64,000 bases of DNA, from positions 1-64,000 of the IMG/VR virus record IMGVR_UViG_3300020579_000009. The stretch is one strand, 5' to 3'. A program made the translations under genes and the position numbers. The notes beneath the pieces are model-generated. The model ran no database searches, was not told the origin of the DNA, and saw only the letters and a program-made list of their open reading frames with translations. The DNA is from a virus. This document shows positions 5,092-13,802 of this stretch, piece by piece. Within the stretch, counting starts at the first letter, position 1. Each line of letters begins with the position of its first letter.

Positions 5092-7328
5092 AGGATTTGG
5101 ATTATCTCCGTGTTGCTAGCACCCGGAGTGTTGTTGAACGTAAAAACTACTCCGGTATTTGTCAATGCAGTAGGTGTTAGAAATTCTGAGGCCGCAAGAA
5201 TTGGCTGTGTTCCACCCACCTGATACGCGCTGCAAAACGCTGGAGCTTGAATGAATGGCGTGGGAAATGTATAGGTGATAGTTGGATTAGCTGTTAGGCC
5301 GACAGTGCCGTTCGTGATTGTTCCTTGAACGGATTGCGTGGCTCCAGTTAAAGCCGTCCATGCGGCGGTGGGTGTATTACCCCACCCGCTACTGAGCACT
5401 AGCTTAGCTGCTGTGATGGGAGTGCCTGTTACAGAGCAGGAGCCGAAAGTATTGATTGCAGAGTTGGCGATACTGCCTTGCGTGAACGTGTTGGCGCACG
5501 CATCGGTGAAATTGATGGTGCCGCTGGTCTTGGTGAACATTGACATCTTCGTGCCGATAGCGGAGAGAGTTGCGCTGTAGGCGTTGATATTGCAGTTTGT
5601 CGGGTTGGCTCCGCAGAAGAACAGAGAAGAGTTGCCAGTCCCAGAACTATTCGATTCGGTAATTTTCGTGCCGCTTAAATTCACTGTTGCTGTTCCGTTG
5701 TTGTTGAAGAAAATCCCGAATGTGGCGTTGCCGTTGCTCGCGCCAATAAGATAGTCGCTGAAGGAATTCCATGTCCCGTTACTTTCGAGTCTTACCGCAG
5801 GGACGTTGCCAGCGCCGCTCGCGTTCACTCCCCAATACATCCCACCAGTCGAGTTGACGATGTTGCCGTTGAGGTCGAGCCACAGAGACGCCCCTCCACC
5901 GCCAGCGGCTCCGTCTGAGCCGAAGCAGTCGAGAGCATTGAGTGTGAGGATGTTCCCGGAAGCGAAGCGGCAATTCGTATTTCCGAAGCCCTCTGTAACG
6001 ATGTTGCTAAAGTAGGTGACGCCGCACCCGCCCTTGCCCAGTAGTCCTGTCGAGCTTGCAGAGGCAGCCTCCCACATGCTGAAGGACATATTCCAAGCGG
6101 CCATTGCCGTACAGTTTGGGTTGACGCCTTCAAATTCGATGAGGTTGACGGCGTGGGTCGTTCCGGCATCCGACTGGCCGTATCCCCATACGCCCCAATC
6201 GTGGGCATACCAATTCGCGGGGCCGACGATGCATCCAGCGAGGCTTTGGCCACCCGTGCAGTTAGCAAAGTTCGTGCTAGGTAGAGGGACTAGGATAGAG
6301 TTGCCCATTCCCTGTCCCGCTACGGACGGGCCTACCTGCGTATCGTCTGCGAGCGCGACTCCGGCACAAGGGCTTCCGGTGGGCACCGTGCCGACATTGA
6401 GCAGGCCCCCAGATGGAATCGTAATGAACGCCTGCCCTGAAGGAAACACAACAGTCTTGCAAGTAGTGCCCGCCCACGCAGCAATTGCGGTATTCTGGAT
6501 GGCGGTTGAATCGTCCTGCGTTCCCCAAACGAGGGCGCAGATGTGTCCACCAGCTTGCGTACACGATGCCGTGGCATTGTCAACGGCACAGCCGGGGAAA
6601 GTCGTTCCGACACTTATACTATTTGCGCTGTTGATGGTGCAGATAAAGCCTTGAGGTAGAATCACGCTTCCGCAAGATGCGCCGTTGCAGCCAACCGTCA
6701 TGCTGTCGGGAGCGGTCGTTCCAAAGACAATCTTCCCTAAGTCTGCGCTGGTAAATCCGCAACTCGCATCCGGGCAGGTCACGGTATTGCTGTTTTGCAC
6801 GAATGTCGCAGCGGAATTGGATTTCACGTCCCACTTCGCGCCGAACGATAGAGGGCTTAGAGAGAAACCGATACTGGAATCCACCGTCCAAGTATTCGTC
6901 GCCGTGCAAATGTAGATGCCAAAAGGGATGACTGAAAGCTGAACCGGAGCCGTCGTTCCCGGTGTGCATGTAGCAGGCAGCGAAGAGACAGACGTGATGC
7001 CGGAGCCGGAGCCGCCAATGGAAACCGTCTGCCTATTTGCGCTATTGTAGCCTGGCCCCGATAACTGAATGACATAGGTGCCAGATGCAATGTAGAACGT
7101 TGCGAAACCGGAAGGCCCAAGTTGAATGGGCTGGGCAATGGATTGGGTCAGCCCGACATCAGAGAAGATAGCTGCCGTTACTGGGCAGGGATAGCCATTA
7201 TCAGGCGAAGGGCAGACGCGGAGTTGGGCGTTGGGAGCAGGGGGGCTGAGATTAAAAATGGTGCCCTGCGCTTCGGCGTAGCCAGCCCAAGCCAAAATCA
7301 TCAGCAATGCAAATAATATTCTTCTCAT
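5076..7328 (-). CDS. Exported tail-fibre or tailspike-like protein
   Basis: 750 aa. The ATG at 7328 overlaps the stop of the upstream gene and gives a signal peptide MRRILFALLMILAWAGYAEA. Then follow a beta domain with a cysteine pair (VCPSPDNGYPCP) ending FYIASGTYVIQLSGPGYN, a second module with ATCTPG...IYICTATNTW, then SPLSFGAKWDVK, the G-A-K-x-D start found in pectate-lyase-like spikes, and about 500 residues of Gly/Asn/Thr-rich repeats fitting a beta-helix, closed by a small C-terminal domain. It would bind or cut surface glycans. The Sec signal is odd for a virion part. The unit B homologue is at 51656-53962. Confidence 0.75.
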   Translation of the reverse strand: MRRILFALLMILAWAGYAEAQGTIFNLSPPAPNAQLRVCPSPDNGYPCPVTAAIFSDVGLTQSIAQPIQLGPSGFATFYIASGTYVIQLSGPGYNSANRQTVSIGGSGSGITSVSSLPATCTPGTTAPVQLSVIPFGIYICTATNTWTVDSSIGFSLSPLSFGAKWDVKSNSAATFVQNSNTVTCPDASCGFTSADLGKIVFGTTAPDSMTVGCNGASCGSVILPQGFICTINSANSISVGTTFPGCAVDNATASCTQAGGHICALVWGTQDDSTAIQNTAIAAWAGTTCKTVVFPSGQAFITIPSGGLLNVGTVPTGSPCAGVALADDTQVGPSVAGQGMGNSILVPLPSTNFANCTGGQSLAGCIVGPANWYAHDWGVWGYGQSDAGTTHAVNLIEFEGVNPNCTAMAAWNMSFSMWEAASASSTGLLGKGGCGVTYFSNIVTEGFGNTNCRFASGNILTLNALDCFGSDGAAGGGGASLWLDLNGNIVNSTGGMYWGVNASGAGNVPAVRLESNGTWNSFSDYLIGASNGNATFGIFFNNNGTATVNLSGTKITESNSSGTGNSSLFFCGANPTNCNINAYSATLSAIGTKMSMFTKTSGTINFTDACANTFTQGSIANSAINTFGSCSVTGTPITAAKLVLSSGWGNTPTAAWTALTGATQSVQGTITNGTVGLTANPTITYTFPTPFIQAPAFCSAYQVGGTQPILAASEFLTPTALTNTGVVFTFNNTPGASNTEIIQILCTNQ

Positions 7329-8047
7329 CCCAGGTACTCCAATCTTACCCGCAATGCGTACAGTCCAGTAGAGCCCGTATTCGTGGTGGCGTAAGTGATA
7401 TTCTGACTTGCTGCGCTGAAAAATAGAAAGGAATTTGTTATTGGCGAACAATCACTTCCCAAACTCGCCAGATTCGCACTTCCTGAATTTATAGTTACCG
7501 GGCCGGAAGGCCCGTTGTTATACCCAATGGCAGAAGAAACAGTGCCCGCGCTTCCCGCCGTGGTGGTAAAAAGATAGACCGTAGCACGGTAAATCCCCGC
7601 TCCGGTCGATGGGACGGCATATAGTGTCGTCGTTCCAATGCTGGCATTTTGCCCCAGCACAGTCGCACTTGCCACGATTGCCGGAAGTTGAGTGGCGATG
7701 ACTGGCGGAAGAACTGTGCCTGTCGCCGCTAGTGTATTGAGGTTCGCGCTTGTGCCAACGATGCTATATTGAACAGGCCCAATCTCGTTCCCCTGGAAGT
7801 CCCTGAACGTCACGGCGTAAAGCGTGTTTGATGGAGTGATGTTGTCGTTACCCCACAAAGGCAAAGTGAAGGTTCCATCTTGCGCGGTCATGGCTGTGTA
7901 GGTCAGTGCAGGAATGATGCTTGTGCCGGAGACACCTATCGGGTTGCCAGTTCCAATGTTTGTGAGCTGGAAGATGACCTTTCCCTGCGCGATTTTCCCG
8001 CTGGTGAGAGTCTGTAGGGTGCCTGTTACGGTGCAAGGTGTGGGCAT
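7325..8047 (-). CDS. Fibre-associated beta protein
   Basis: 240 aa, no signal peptide. The first 100 residues match the kind of N-terminal domain seen in phage fibre and baseplate-attached proteins (CTVTGTLQTLTSGKIAQGKV; TYTAMTAQDGTFTLPLWGND), i.e. a transthyretin-like beta fold. A Thr/Ala-rich linker follows and the end is a compact beta domain (LYALRVRLEYLG) that resembles the trimer tips of unit B proteins (MQYAVHVRVEGPF at 63223). It probably attaches to or caps the fibre. Both ends overlap neighbours by four bases or less. Confidence 0.6.
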   Translation of the reverse strand: MPTPCTVTGTLQTLTSGKIAQGKVIFQLTNIGTGNPIGVSGTSIIPALTYTAMTAQDGTFTLPLWGNDNITPSNTLYAVTFRDFQGNEIGPVQYSIVGTSANLNTLAATGTVLPPVIATQLPAIVASATVLGQNASIGTTTLYAVPSTGAGIYRATVYLFTTTAGSAGTVSSAIGYNNGPSGPVTINSGSANLASLGSDCSPITNSFLFFSAASQNITYATTNTGSTGLYALRVRLEYLG

Positions 8048-8577
8048 CAGCTTAGGCGGTTGACGTTCCCGCCCCTCCCAAAGATTCCACCACCGCCACC
8101 TACTCCACCGCCTACTCCGCCTTGATTCACTGGCGTCTGCGAAACAGGTATGACCGTGGCACCGCCGCCAAGCGCTGCACCCGGAGCCGGAGCCGATACC
8201 GCGCTTCGGTCGCCATTCTTATCAATCGCCTGTACCCAATAGAATCGCGTAACGGTGTCATTGAGACTCGCTCGCATGAAGGAATTGCTTGAACCTCCCA
8301 AGTTTGCCGGAACGGTTGTTAGCGGCACGCCAGCCGGAACTTGGTTGGTAGAGGTTTCAAAGACAGCATAACTCGCCGCATTGACAACTTCGTTCCATGC
8401 AACCTGAACTGCATTGGGATGTGAAATCGTCGTTACCATCGGCGCAGCGGGAGGAAAAAGACTGCCCTGCACCTGATTGGCAACGGTCATCAGCCAGGTC
8501 AGAAAGTCGTAGGTCGCTGGGCCAAGAGCGGAGTCCTGTGGCACACCGTTCCACACGCGACGTGGGCCGCTAGGCAT
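8047..8577 (-). CDS. Fibronectin-III-like virion protein
   Basis: 176 aa. A short conserved start (WNGVPQDSALGPATYDFLTWLMTVAN) is followed by one fibronectin type III-like domain (about 45-140; VQVAWNEVVNAASYAVFETS, RFYWVQAIDKNGDRSAVS) and a glycine-rich tail (GVGGGVGGGGGIFGRGG). The unit B gene at 53959-54594 has the same plan (helical start, beta domain, Gly tail) with low identity. Probably a tail or fibre-base component. Confidence 0.6.
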   Translation of the reverse strand: MPSGPRRVWNGVPQDSALGPATYDFLTWLMTVANQVQGSLFPPAAPMVTTISHPNAVQVAWNEVVNAASYAVFETSTNQVPAGVPLTTVPANLGGSSNSFMRASLNDTVTRFYWVQAIDKNGDRSAVSAPAPGAALGGGATVIPVSQTPVNQGGVGGGVGGGGGIFGRGGNVNRLS

Positions 8578-9103
8578 TCTTGGCCACCTTAAAAATCTTC
8601 TTGGTGTTCACGGGATTCCCATTAGGAATAAGCGAATGCACGTTGAATCCGTCACGGATTACGGCGATGCTTCTGACATCAGTAACAAACAGGCAATCGC
8701 TTTCCCTGTCCAGCAACTTCTCGAAGTTTGCTATGAATCGCTTCTTGTAGCTTGTGAGAGAGTCTCCTTCGCGCAGAGGGATGTCAGGGTTATCGCGCCA
8801 TTTTTCCTCGACAGCTCTAATAGCTCCATCAGCGATAGCAGAATCGCGGGCATGAAAACGTCCGAAATTGAATCTCCGGTATCCGTAATCAGTTCGAACC
8901 GGGACTCCAAGCTCATTCCCGGCCACATTCCCTGCCTCAGAGTCCAAGTCTGAGCTGACAACATGAGCCACCTTGCCTTTCAGTGGAGCGAGTAGCGCTC
9001 GCCATTCATTCTTGGCCTTACGCTCCAGCGGCACGAAACGCCAGCCAGAGACACGACCGCGCCTGTCTAGCTTGTTTTCTGGGGCAGCCACAACGTAAAT
9101 CAT
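8570..9103 (-). CDS. Histidine-phosphatase-fold protein lacking catalytic residues
   Basis: 177 aa following the phosphoglycerate-mutase layout: MIYVV then RRGRVSGWRFVPL, VVSSDLDSEAGNVAGNELGVP, RRFNFGRF, and NPDIPLREGDSLTSYKKRF. In active enzymes the stretch after MIYVV is RHGET with the phospho-accepting His; here residues 6-10 are AAPEN. The second Arg (S-x-L-x-R-A) is D-S-E and the second catalytic His (V-x-T-H) is T-D. It therefore looks like a binding-only relative. It overlaps both neighbours and lies between the internal virion and fibre genes, as does its unit B counterpart (54595-55101). Confidence 0.65.
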   Translation of the reverse strand: MIYVVAAPENKLDRRGRVSGWRFVPLERKAKNEWRALLAPLKGKVAHVVSSDLDSEAGNVAGNELGVPVRTDYGYRRFNFGRFHARDSAIADGAIRAVEEKWRDNPDIPLREGDSLTSYKKRFIANFEKLLDRESDCLFVTDVRSIAVIRDGFNVHSLIPNGNPVNTKKIFKVAKNA

Positions 9104-10944
9104 TGCGTCTCTCCCAGCATGTCTTTGAAGTCGTCAATCTGACGCTGGATTATCCCGCGCTCCGCGCCCTTCGCGCCTTGTAGTTTTTTCTCCGCGGCAG
9201 CCAGCGATTCCCTTAGCACTTCCTGTCGCATCATGGCGTCCGAGGCTCCGCCAAATGGAGTAGGATTGCCTCTTGGCATGTCGCCCCCGCCTTTAAGCGC
9301 GGCAGCGGCGGCCGCCTTGTTGGGGTAAACCTTCTTCGGAGAGATGTTCTCAGGCTCAAAGCCTTTCCCGCCGAGAAAGTCAGCAGCAGCGGGATTCCTT
9401 AGCATTCGAGGGACACCAGCACGAAGTCCAGCGCTTGTAGGCGATAGCTTGGCGATGAGCAAATCCATCTTGGTAGGTCGCGACAAGCGTTGAACGGTAT
9501 CAATGGCCCCGGAGCGCCCTACTTCTTGGTTGATTTTGTCCATGTTGATGCCGAAAGGCTCGTACTTGCTAAGAATGTCGAGCGTCTGTACGCGGGACTT
9601 TCCGGTGAGCGGTTCCATGATGTCGCTGGCATTTTCGCCCGCGAGTGTTTTTGCAATAGGTGAGCGGTGGAAGTCATCGAGGTAGCCCTTCCACTTCGCA
9701 TTGGCGTCAATCCATTGCGGCTCTTGGCTCGCATCCCGTGCGCCTTCACGCAGGATTTTCGAGAGTTCTCCGTAAGCCGCTGAAGCAGCCGCTTGTGCCG
9801 GGCCTTGTAAGCGGCCCATCTGCCTGCCCAAGTCCGAGCGTGCCTGTTTCACTTCCTCGAAGGTCATTCTTCCCGCTTGTGTCGTTCCAATGTCTCCTAC
9901 AGCAGCTTTAATCTCATTTGGCTGGAAACCTTGCTCCTTGAGAGCCTGTGCGATTTCATCCGGGGCCATGCCGCCTTGCTTCAGGCGATTCACGAAGTCG
10001 GCGGTATTCTTATTGACGAAATTAGCCATCGAAGGCTTTTCCGGCGTGGTCAGTTTCTTAAGGCTGGTTGGCAACTGACTTTGATCTTCGAGCGTGTCAC
10101 CCATTGCCGCTGAAACCCTGCCACGCACTTCCGCCTTGTCAAAGGCCCCTTCTGGTTTTGCAGAGTCAACGGCCTGAGATACCTGAGCCATTGCCTGTTG
10201 AGCGTCCTGGTGGACGGCATCAGCTACGCCAGCGACATGTTTTTGTAGTTCGAGCGCGTGCGCGTGCTGGTCGGCAAGGACACGGACTTTTGATGGCCCT
10301 TCGTTGAGAATCTCTCTTGCCGTATTTTGGAAGGCGGATTTTCCTATGGGGTCAGCAATAGCTTCGGGAACTTTCTCTCCGCCTTTTAGCGTAGCGAGTT
10401 GTGTCCCAAAAGCCGCAATGTCGTGGGCCGACTTACCAACGTCGTACTGCCGCATCTCGCGCTGTGGGCCGCCTGTAACGTTGGTCAATTTACGAAAGAA
10501 ATTGTCGATTAAAGGATTGATTGCATCCATCGCATTGCCGAAGCCAGAAGTAACCGCGCCCGGAACGGCGACAACTGGATTCGTTGTCATGCTGGCTTTC
10601 ATATCTTCCGGCTTGAGCGTCCAGAACTTGCCGATAGTTTTTGCCTGTTCAGTAAGATTTGAACCCAAATCCGAAACAGGGTTCATCGTTTCAGGGATGC
10701 CAACGCCGCTAGCAGCGCCAAGTACGGATTCCCGCGCAATCGTCCCGGCAGTAGAACCATCATCGGGAGCAGTCAACTGCTTGACATTGAGAATTGGCCC
10801 ACCTTTGCGAGACTGCATTGCCCCCGGTTGCATGGCGGCAAGGTGCTGTTCGATAGCCTGATTCACAGATGCATCATCCATTGAGCCGGGAAAACGGACA
10901 GCTCCGACACCTGGAACGCGCACGATTTTGTCCCCATCAGGCAC
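9100..10944 (-). CDS. Large internal virion (ejection) protein
   Basis: 614 aa, largely helical, Ala/Gln/Lys-rich. It opens with a short domain (IVRVPGVGAVRFPGSMDDASVNQAIEQHL) shaped like the GxGxVxFP..M..xxI..A segment found at the N-terminus of many phage internal proteins, then MQSRKGGPILN, which recurs in the unit B homologue (55098-57077). No transglycosylase or other enzyme motif is seen. Size, composition and place after two other helical proteins fit a DNA-ejection protein of a short-tailed phage. Confidence 0.6.
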   Translation of the reverse strand: MPDGDKIVRVPGVGAVRFPGSMDDASVNQAIEQHLAAMQPGAMQSRKGGPILNVKQLTAPDDGSTAGTIARESVLGAASGVGIPETMNPVSDLGSNLTEQAKTIGKFWTLKPEDMKASMTTNPVVAVPGAVTSGFGNAMDAINPLIDNFFRKLTNVTGGPQREMRQYDVGKSAHDIAAFGTQLATLKGGEKVPEAIADPIGKSAFQNTAREILNEGPSKVRVLADQHAHALELQKHVAGVADAVHQDAQQAMAQVSQAVDSAKPEGAFDKAEVRGRVSAAMGDTLEDQSQLPTSLKKLTTPEKPSMANFVNKNTADFVNRLKQGGMAPDEIAQALKEQGFQPNEIKAAVGDIGTTQAGRMTFEEVKQARSDLGRQMGRLQGPAQAAASAAYGELSKILREGARDASQEPQWIDANAKWKGYLDDFHRSPIAKTLAGENASDIMEPLTGKSRVQTLDILSKYEPFGINMDKINQEVGRSGAIDTVQRLSRPTKMDLLIAKLSPTSAGLRAGVPRMLRNPAAADFLGGKGFEPENISPKKVYPNKAAAAAALKGGGDMPRGNPTPFGGASDAMMRQEVLRESLAAAEKKLQGAKGAERGIIQRQIDDFKDMLGETQ

Positions 10945-11903
10945 TAAGGGTTACTCCCCTGAACAGGCTGAATCCCTTGTCCGGGAACATAGACATGCGT
11001 TGCACCATCCCCAGATGGTTTTGGCTTCTTCTGGTTCTGCTTGGCTTGCACTTTGTTGGTCGCAGGCGGAGATGGCAACGCAGCGGTCGGGCCACCCGTT
11101 ACTGGAGCGCCTCCAGACGATACTCCCGGCATCCCCGCCCCGCGAGCTTCGCTTACCCGTTTCGTTACATCATCGAGCCCAAAGGCTTGTGAGAGAATCG
11201 GGTGTTCAAAGGCAAGATTCTGAATCGACTGAATAGCCTGCAATCCTTCGGCAGTTCCCTTCTGGTTTAGAGCGGAGTTGGCAAGGTCAAGAAAACCTTG
11301 CTTAATTCCCATGCCTGTTACGGCGAGTTCATACTTCGCTTGCTCAATCCCTACCTGTTGGACGCGTAGCTTGTAAGTTTTCTCAAATTGCGCGGCCTGA
11401 TTATCAAGACGCTGCTTTGCTACAGAAAGCCGTCCTGCCGCCATGTCTTTCTGCCAGTCGTTCTTTTCCGCCGCGAGGTCGGCCTGTTGCTGCTTGATTT
11501 GGTTGGCGGTATCGCCTTGCTCTTTCTTGCGTTGCACGTCCTCGGCGCGAGTGTCGGCATTCTGCTTCGCTACGTCGGCCAAGTCTCTGCGGTATCCAAG
11601 CTCGCCCTGCTGATAGGCTCCAGTCTGAGCAAGGCGAGCCATCGTCTCGGCCTTCTGTGCTTCAAGCTGCTGGGCCTGCAATCTCTGCTCTGGCGGCATG
11701 GAAGCCCAGCCATAGGACTGTGCTCCGCCAGCAAGCGCCTGAATAATCTTGGCGATAATCGGATGAACGCCAGGGTCAATCTGCCCTTGCATTTGTGGGA
11801 CAGACGAAGCCATCGGGTTAGAAAGGGATTGCTGCGCCTGCTGCATCATCCCCTGCGTTGGGTCAGGCGGCTGTTGGACTAGAGGATTCTGAGGAGTGCT
11901 CAT
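10944..11903 (-). CDS. Internal virion protein (coiled coil)
   Basis: 319 aa. The ATG at 11903 overlaps the preceding TGA; an ATG nine bases earlier is also open. Pro/Gln-rich ends enclose a long helical centre (about 70-220; RLQAQQLEAQKAETMARLAQ, KQNADTRAEDVQRKKEQGD), with a Pro/Lys-rich tail. Unit B homologue at 57078-58145. The middle of three consecutive helical proteins that likely form the ejected internal complex. Confidence 0.55.
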   Translation of the reverse strand: MSTPQNPLVQQPPDPTQGMMQQAQQSLSNPMASSVPQMQGQIDPGVHPIIAKIIQALAGGAQSYGWASMPPEQRLQAQQLEAQKAETMARLAQTGAYQQGELGYRRDLADVAKQNADTRAEDVQRKKEQGDTANQIKQQQADLAAEKNDWQKDMAAGRLSVAKQRLDNQAAQFEKTYKLRVQQVGIEQAKYELAVTGMGIKQGFLDLANSALNQKGTAEGLQAIQSIQNLAFEHPILSQAFGLDDVTKRVSEARGAGMPGVSSGGAPVTGGPTAALPSPPATNKVQAKQNQKKPKPSGDGATHVYVPGQGIQPVQGSNP

Positions 11904-12592
11904 AGCGTCCAACCTCCTGTCGTCGGCGTGCCACCACCTTGTGTGGGCACCGTAGGCACACCTGGAACTGGCCCGAACACGCTAGGAGGCAAAGAGCCAG
12001 GTGTATCGCCAGGCGCTCTCCCCGGTACTTGATTACCCTGTCCTAGTAAGTTTGCAAGAACGCCGCCAAGCCCGCCAAGTCCACTGCCAAGACTTTGATA
12101 AGGGAGTTGCGCTGAGACGTTTGGCTGATTCTGTGACGCTCCCGCCATAGCTCCGGCAGAAGTAAGTCCCTGCTGCGCCTGAAACTTGATTTGCTCGTTA
12201 TTCAGTAGATTCGCTAGATAGTTTCCTGCTCCGCTTGCCGCCATGCCTGAGCCGATATTTGCAAGTCCCGCCGCAGTAGTTCCACTTGGCCCATAGCCCA
12301 ATCCTGTTTGACCTATCTGTTCGCGGAACTGTCCCGCTGCGTTGTTGCCTTGCTGGGCGTTCTGCGCTGCCGCCGCAGCTTGAATATTCTGAAGGAACGG
12401 GCTTCCAGATTTCGTATAGGGCGTATAGAATGCTTCCGCTTGGTCGAAGGCTTTCTGCTTATCGGCCATTTCCTGCTGGGCGATTTGTTCCTGCTGTGTC
12501 AGAGCCTTCTGTTGACGGCCTCCAGCCTTGGATGCCTCGACAGCTCCGGCGATGGCAGCCCCCGCAGCGATAAGCCCTGAAATCAGCGGCAT
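11900..12592 (-). CDS. Internal virion protein, P22 gp7-like type
   Basis: 230 aa. An N-terminal Gly/Ala-rich helix (ISGLIAAGAAIAGAVEASKA) leads into a Gln-rich coiled coil (QQKALTQQEQIAQQEMADKQ) and a Gly/Pro-rich C-terminal half. This composition is typical of the small membrane-active ejection proteins of podoviruses. Unit B homologue at 58145-58870 keeps the middle (GGEATGQAQNLSQ type) and the Gly-rich end. It overlaps the GNAT gene by ten bases. Confidence 0.5.
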   Translation of the reverse strand: MPLISGLIAAGAAIAGAVEASKAGGRQQKALTQQEQIAQQEMADKQKAFDQAEAFYTPYTKSGSPFLQNIQAAAAAQNAQQGNNAAGQFREQIGQTGLGYGPSGTTAAGLANIGSGMAASGAGNYLANLLNNEQIKFQAQQGLTSAGAMAGASQNQPNVSAQLPYQSLGSGLGGLGGVLANLLGQGNQVPGRAPGDTPGSLPPSVFGPVPGVPTVPTQGGGTPTTGGWTL

Positions 12593-13032
12593 CGAAGTTC
12601 TTTCATGTACGTCACCTCTACCTGCTTATAGCCTAATCTCTCATACAGCTTTCCAACTTCCGCGTTCGGCGCGGTGAATCCCATGCGCGTTGCGCCCATC
12701 TCTCGTGCCTGTTTCTCTGCTTCCCACAAGAGTTTTATCGCTCCGCCTTCCTTGCGTTCTTGCGGCTCGACGTACCACATAATTTCCGTTGCCGTTGGCT
12801 CTCCAGTGAAGTAATGAGGGAAAATAATAAACCCTAAAAGCCCAGCCACTTTGCCACCATCGTTCTCATATAGCAGGACTTTCCCGTTTGCTCCGCCGAT
12901 GACATTGAGCGCCAATTTTGCGCTTTCCTCCGGCGTGTCTTTTAGCATCCCGGCGTATGGGCCATCCTTAAGAGACTGACTACCCAGCCTCACGATGTCG
13001 GATACATCCTCAACCGTCGCCGCTCGTATCAA
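12583..13032 (-). CDS. GNAT N-acyltransferase
   Basis: 149 aa with the complete GNAT fold: start IRAATVEDVSDIVRL, strands around GKVAGLLGFIIFPHY, the central EIMWYVEPQERKEGGAIKLL containing the R-x-x-G-x-A type acyl-CoA loop (R-K-E-G-G-A, about 92-97), then EMGATRMGFTAPN and YERLGYKQVEVTYMKEL. The family moves an acyl group from CoA, or in some members from acyl carrier protein, to an amine. Its ATG overlaps the stop of the acyl-carrier-protein gene, so the pair is co-translated. The pair is absent from unit B at the same point. The substrate is unknown. Confidence 0.85.
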   Translation of the reverse strand: MIRAATVEDVSDIVRLGSQSLKDGPYAGMLKDTPEESAKLALNVIGGANGKVLLYENDGGKVAGLLGFIIFPHYFTGEPTATEIMWYVEPQERKEGGAIKLLWEAEKQAREMGATRMGFTAPNAEVGKLYERLGYKQVEVTYMKELRCR

Positions 13033-13253
13033 TGCGCCTCCGCGTAGTTCACAATGTCCTGCACCGATAAAAGATTCTGCGCCTCGCAGTCCGGTATCTC
13101 TTTCCCTAGCCCGTCCTCAAGAGCCTGAATCAAGCTGGCCATTTCGAGAGAGTCCGTAACCAGTGTGACGAGTCGGCAGTCAGGCGTCACCAGCTCCCCC
13201 GTTTCTTGCTGGATAACTCTAGTCACTTTCTCCAATGTCTCGCTTCTCATCAT
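13029..13253 (-). CDS. Acyl carrier protein
   Basis: 74-aa acidic four-helix protein aligning over its full length with bacterial ACP: helix 1 LEKVTRVIQQETG, then TDSLEMASLIQALED with the phosphopantetheine serine at residue 35 (DSL motif), then GKEIPDCEAQNLLSVQDIVNY, matching the EIPDEEAEKI..V.DAI.Y end of ACP. Activity would need a host holo-ACP synthase. It begins with a double ATG overlapping the stop of the upstream virion gene and ends by overlapping the GNAT start. No ketosynthase or ligase lies nearby, so it may serve as the GNAT acyl donor. Confidence 0.85.
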   Translation of the reverse strand: MMRSETLEKVTRVIQQETGELVTPDCRLVTLVTDSLEMASLIQALEDGLGKEIPDCEAQNLLSVQDIVNYAEAH

Positions 13254-13801
13254 TGCGCCATCCTTAGCCCTCTGCCGCCGCCACCGTTACCGCCTCCCAA
13301 ACTTCCAACCGTGGGTGCTGTTGGCACGGTGCTCGCTGCCTGTGGAGCGAAATTAAATCCTAGTCCGTTAAGCGCCTGCTGGAGCCAGGTCATCGGGAGT
13401 CCCGCTTGTGGCGCATTGCCTTCCTGTCCAGATGGGCCGCTGATTTCAGAAAGATTCCCAAGTGGGTTAACTTTCATCACGTTGCCGCCTTGCTTATTGT
13501 TGCTAAACAGTCCTCCGATAGCCGTGGCAAGATTTTGCAAGTAAGAAGAGTCAAAGCCCTGCGATGGGCCACTAGCGCGAATCGCTTGCGGCCCAAGAGT
13601 ATTACTAGTGCCGGGAGCCGGGGCGAGTGGAGGTGTGGGATTTGCAGGGCCTTGTGGGTTCCTGCCATTTTGCGCTGGGCCTGGCAATGCTCCATTTCCG
13701 GGGAACTGTGTCGCTGGATTAGGGCCTTGCTGTGCGGGGCCGGGCATCTTTCCGAACGCCCCGCCAAACGCCGAGCTTGGCCCCATGTAAAGTCCTGGCA
13801 T
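13250..13801 (-). CDS. Proline/glycine-rich virion protein
   Basis: 183 aa, mostly Gly, Pro, Asn and Gln (PGPAQQGPNPATQFPGNGAL), with one conserved motif, FDSSYLQNLATAIGGLFSNN, and a tail RGLRMAQ. The unit B protein at 58867-59454 has the same motif (FDSAYRQDLATYAGGLFGRP) and a similar end GGRMAFE. It lies between the nozzle protein and the internal virion genes. Function unknown; probably a minor virion component. Confidence 0.55.
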   Translation of the reverse strand: MPGLYMGPSSAFGGAFGKMPGPAQQGPNPATQFPGNGALPGPAQNGRNPQGPANPTPPLAPAPGTSNTLGPQAIRASGPSQGFDSSYLQNLATAIGGLFSNNKQGGNVMKVNPLGNLSEISGPSGQEGNAPQAGLPMTWLQQALNGLGFNFAPQAASTVPTAPTVGSLGGGNGGGGRGLRMAQ

Positions 13802-13802
13802 A

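Noticed and set aside
6016-6654. 212-residue open frame on the plus strand inside the fibre gene
   Set aside because: Antisense to the exported fibre gene; composition follows the complementary strand of its Gly/Thr-rich codons; no ribosome site or coupling.
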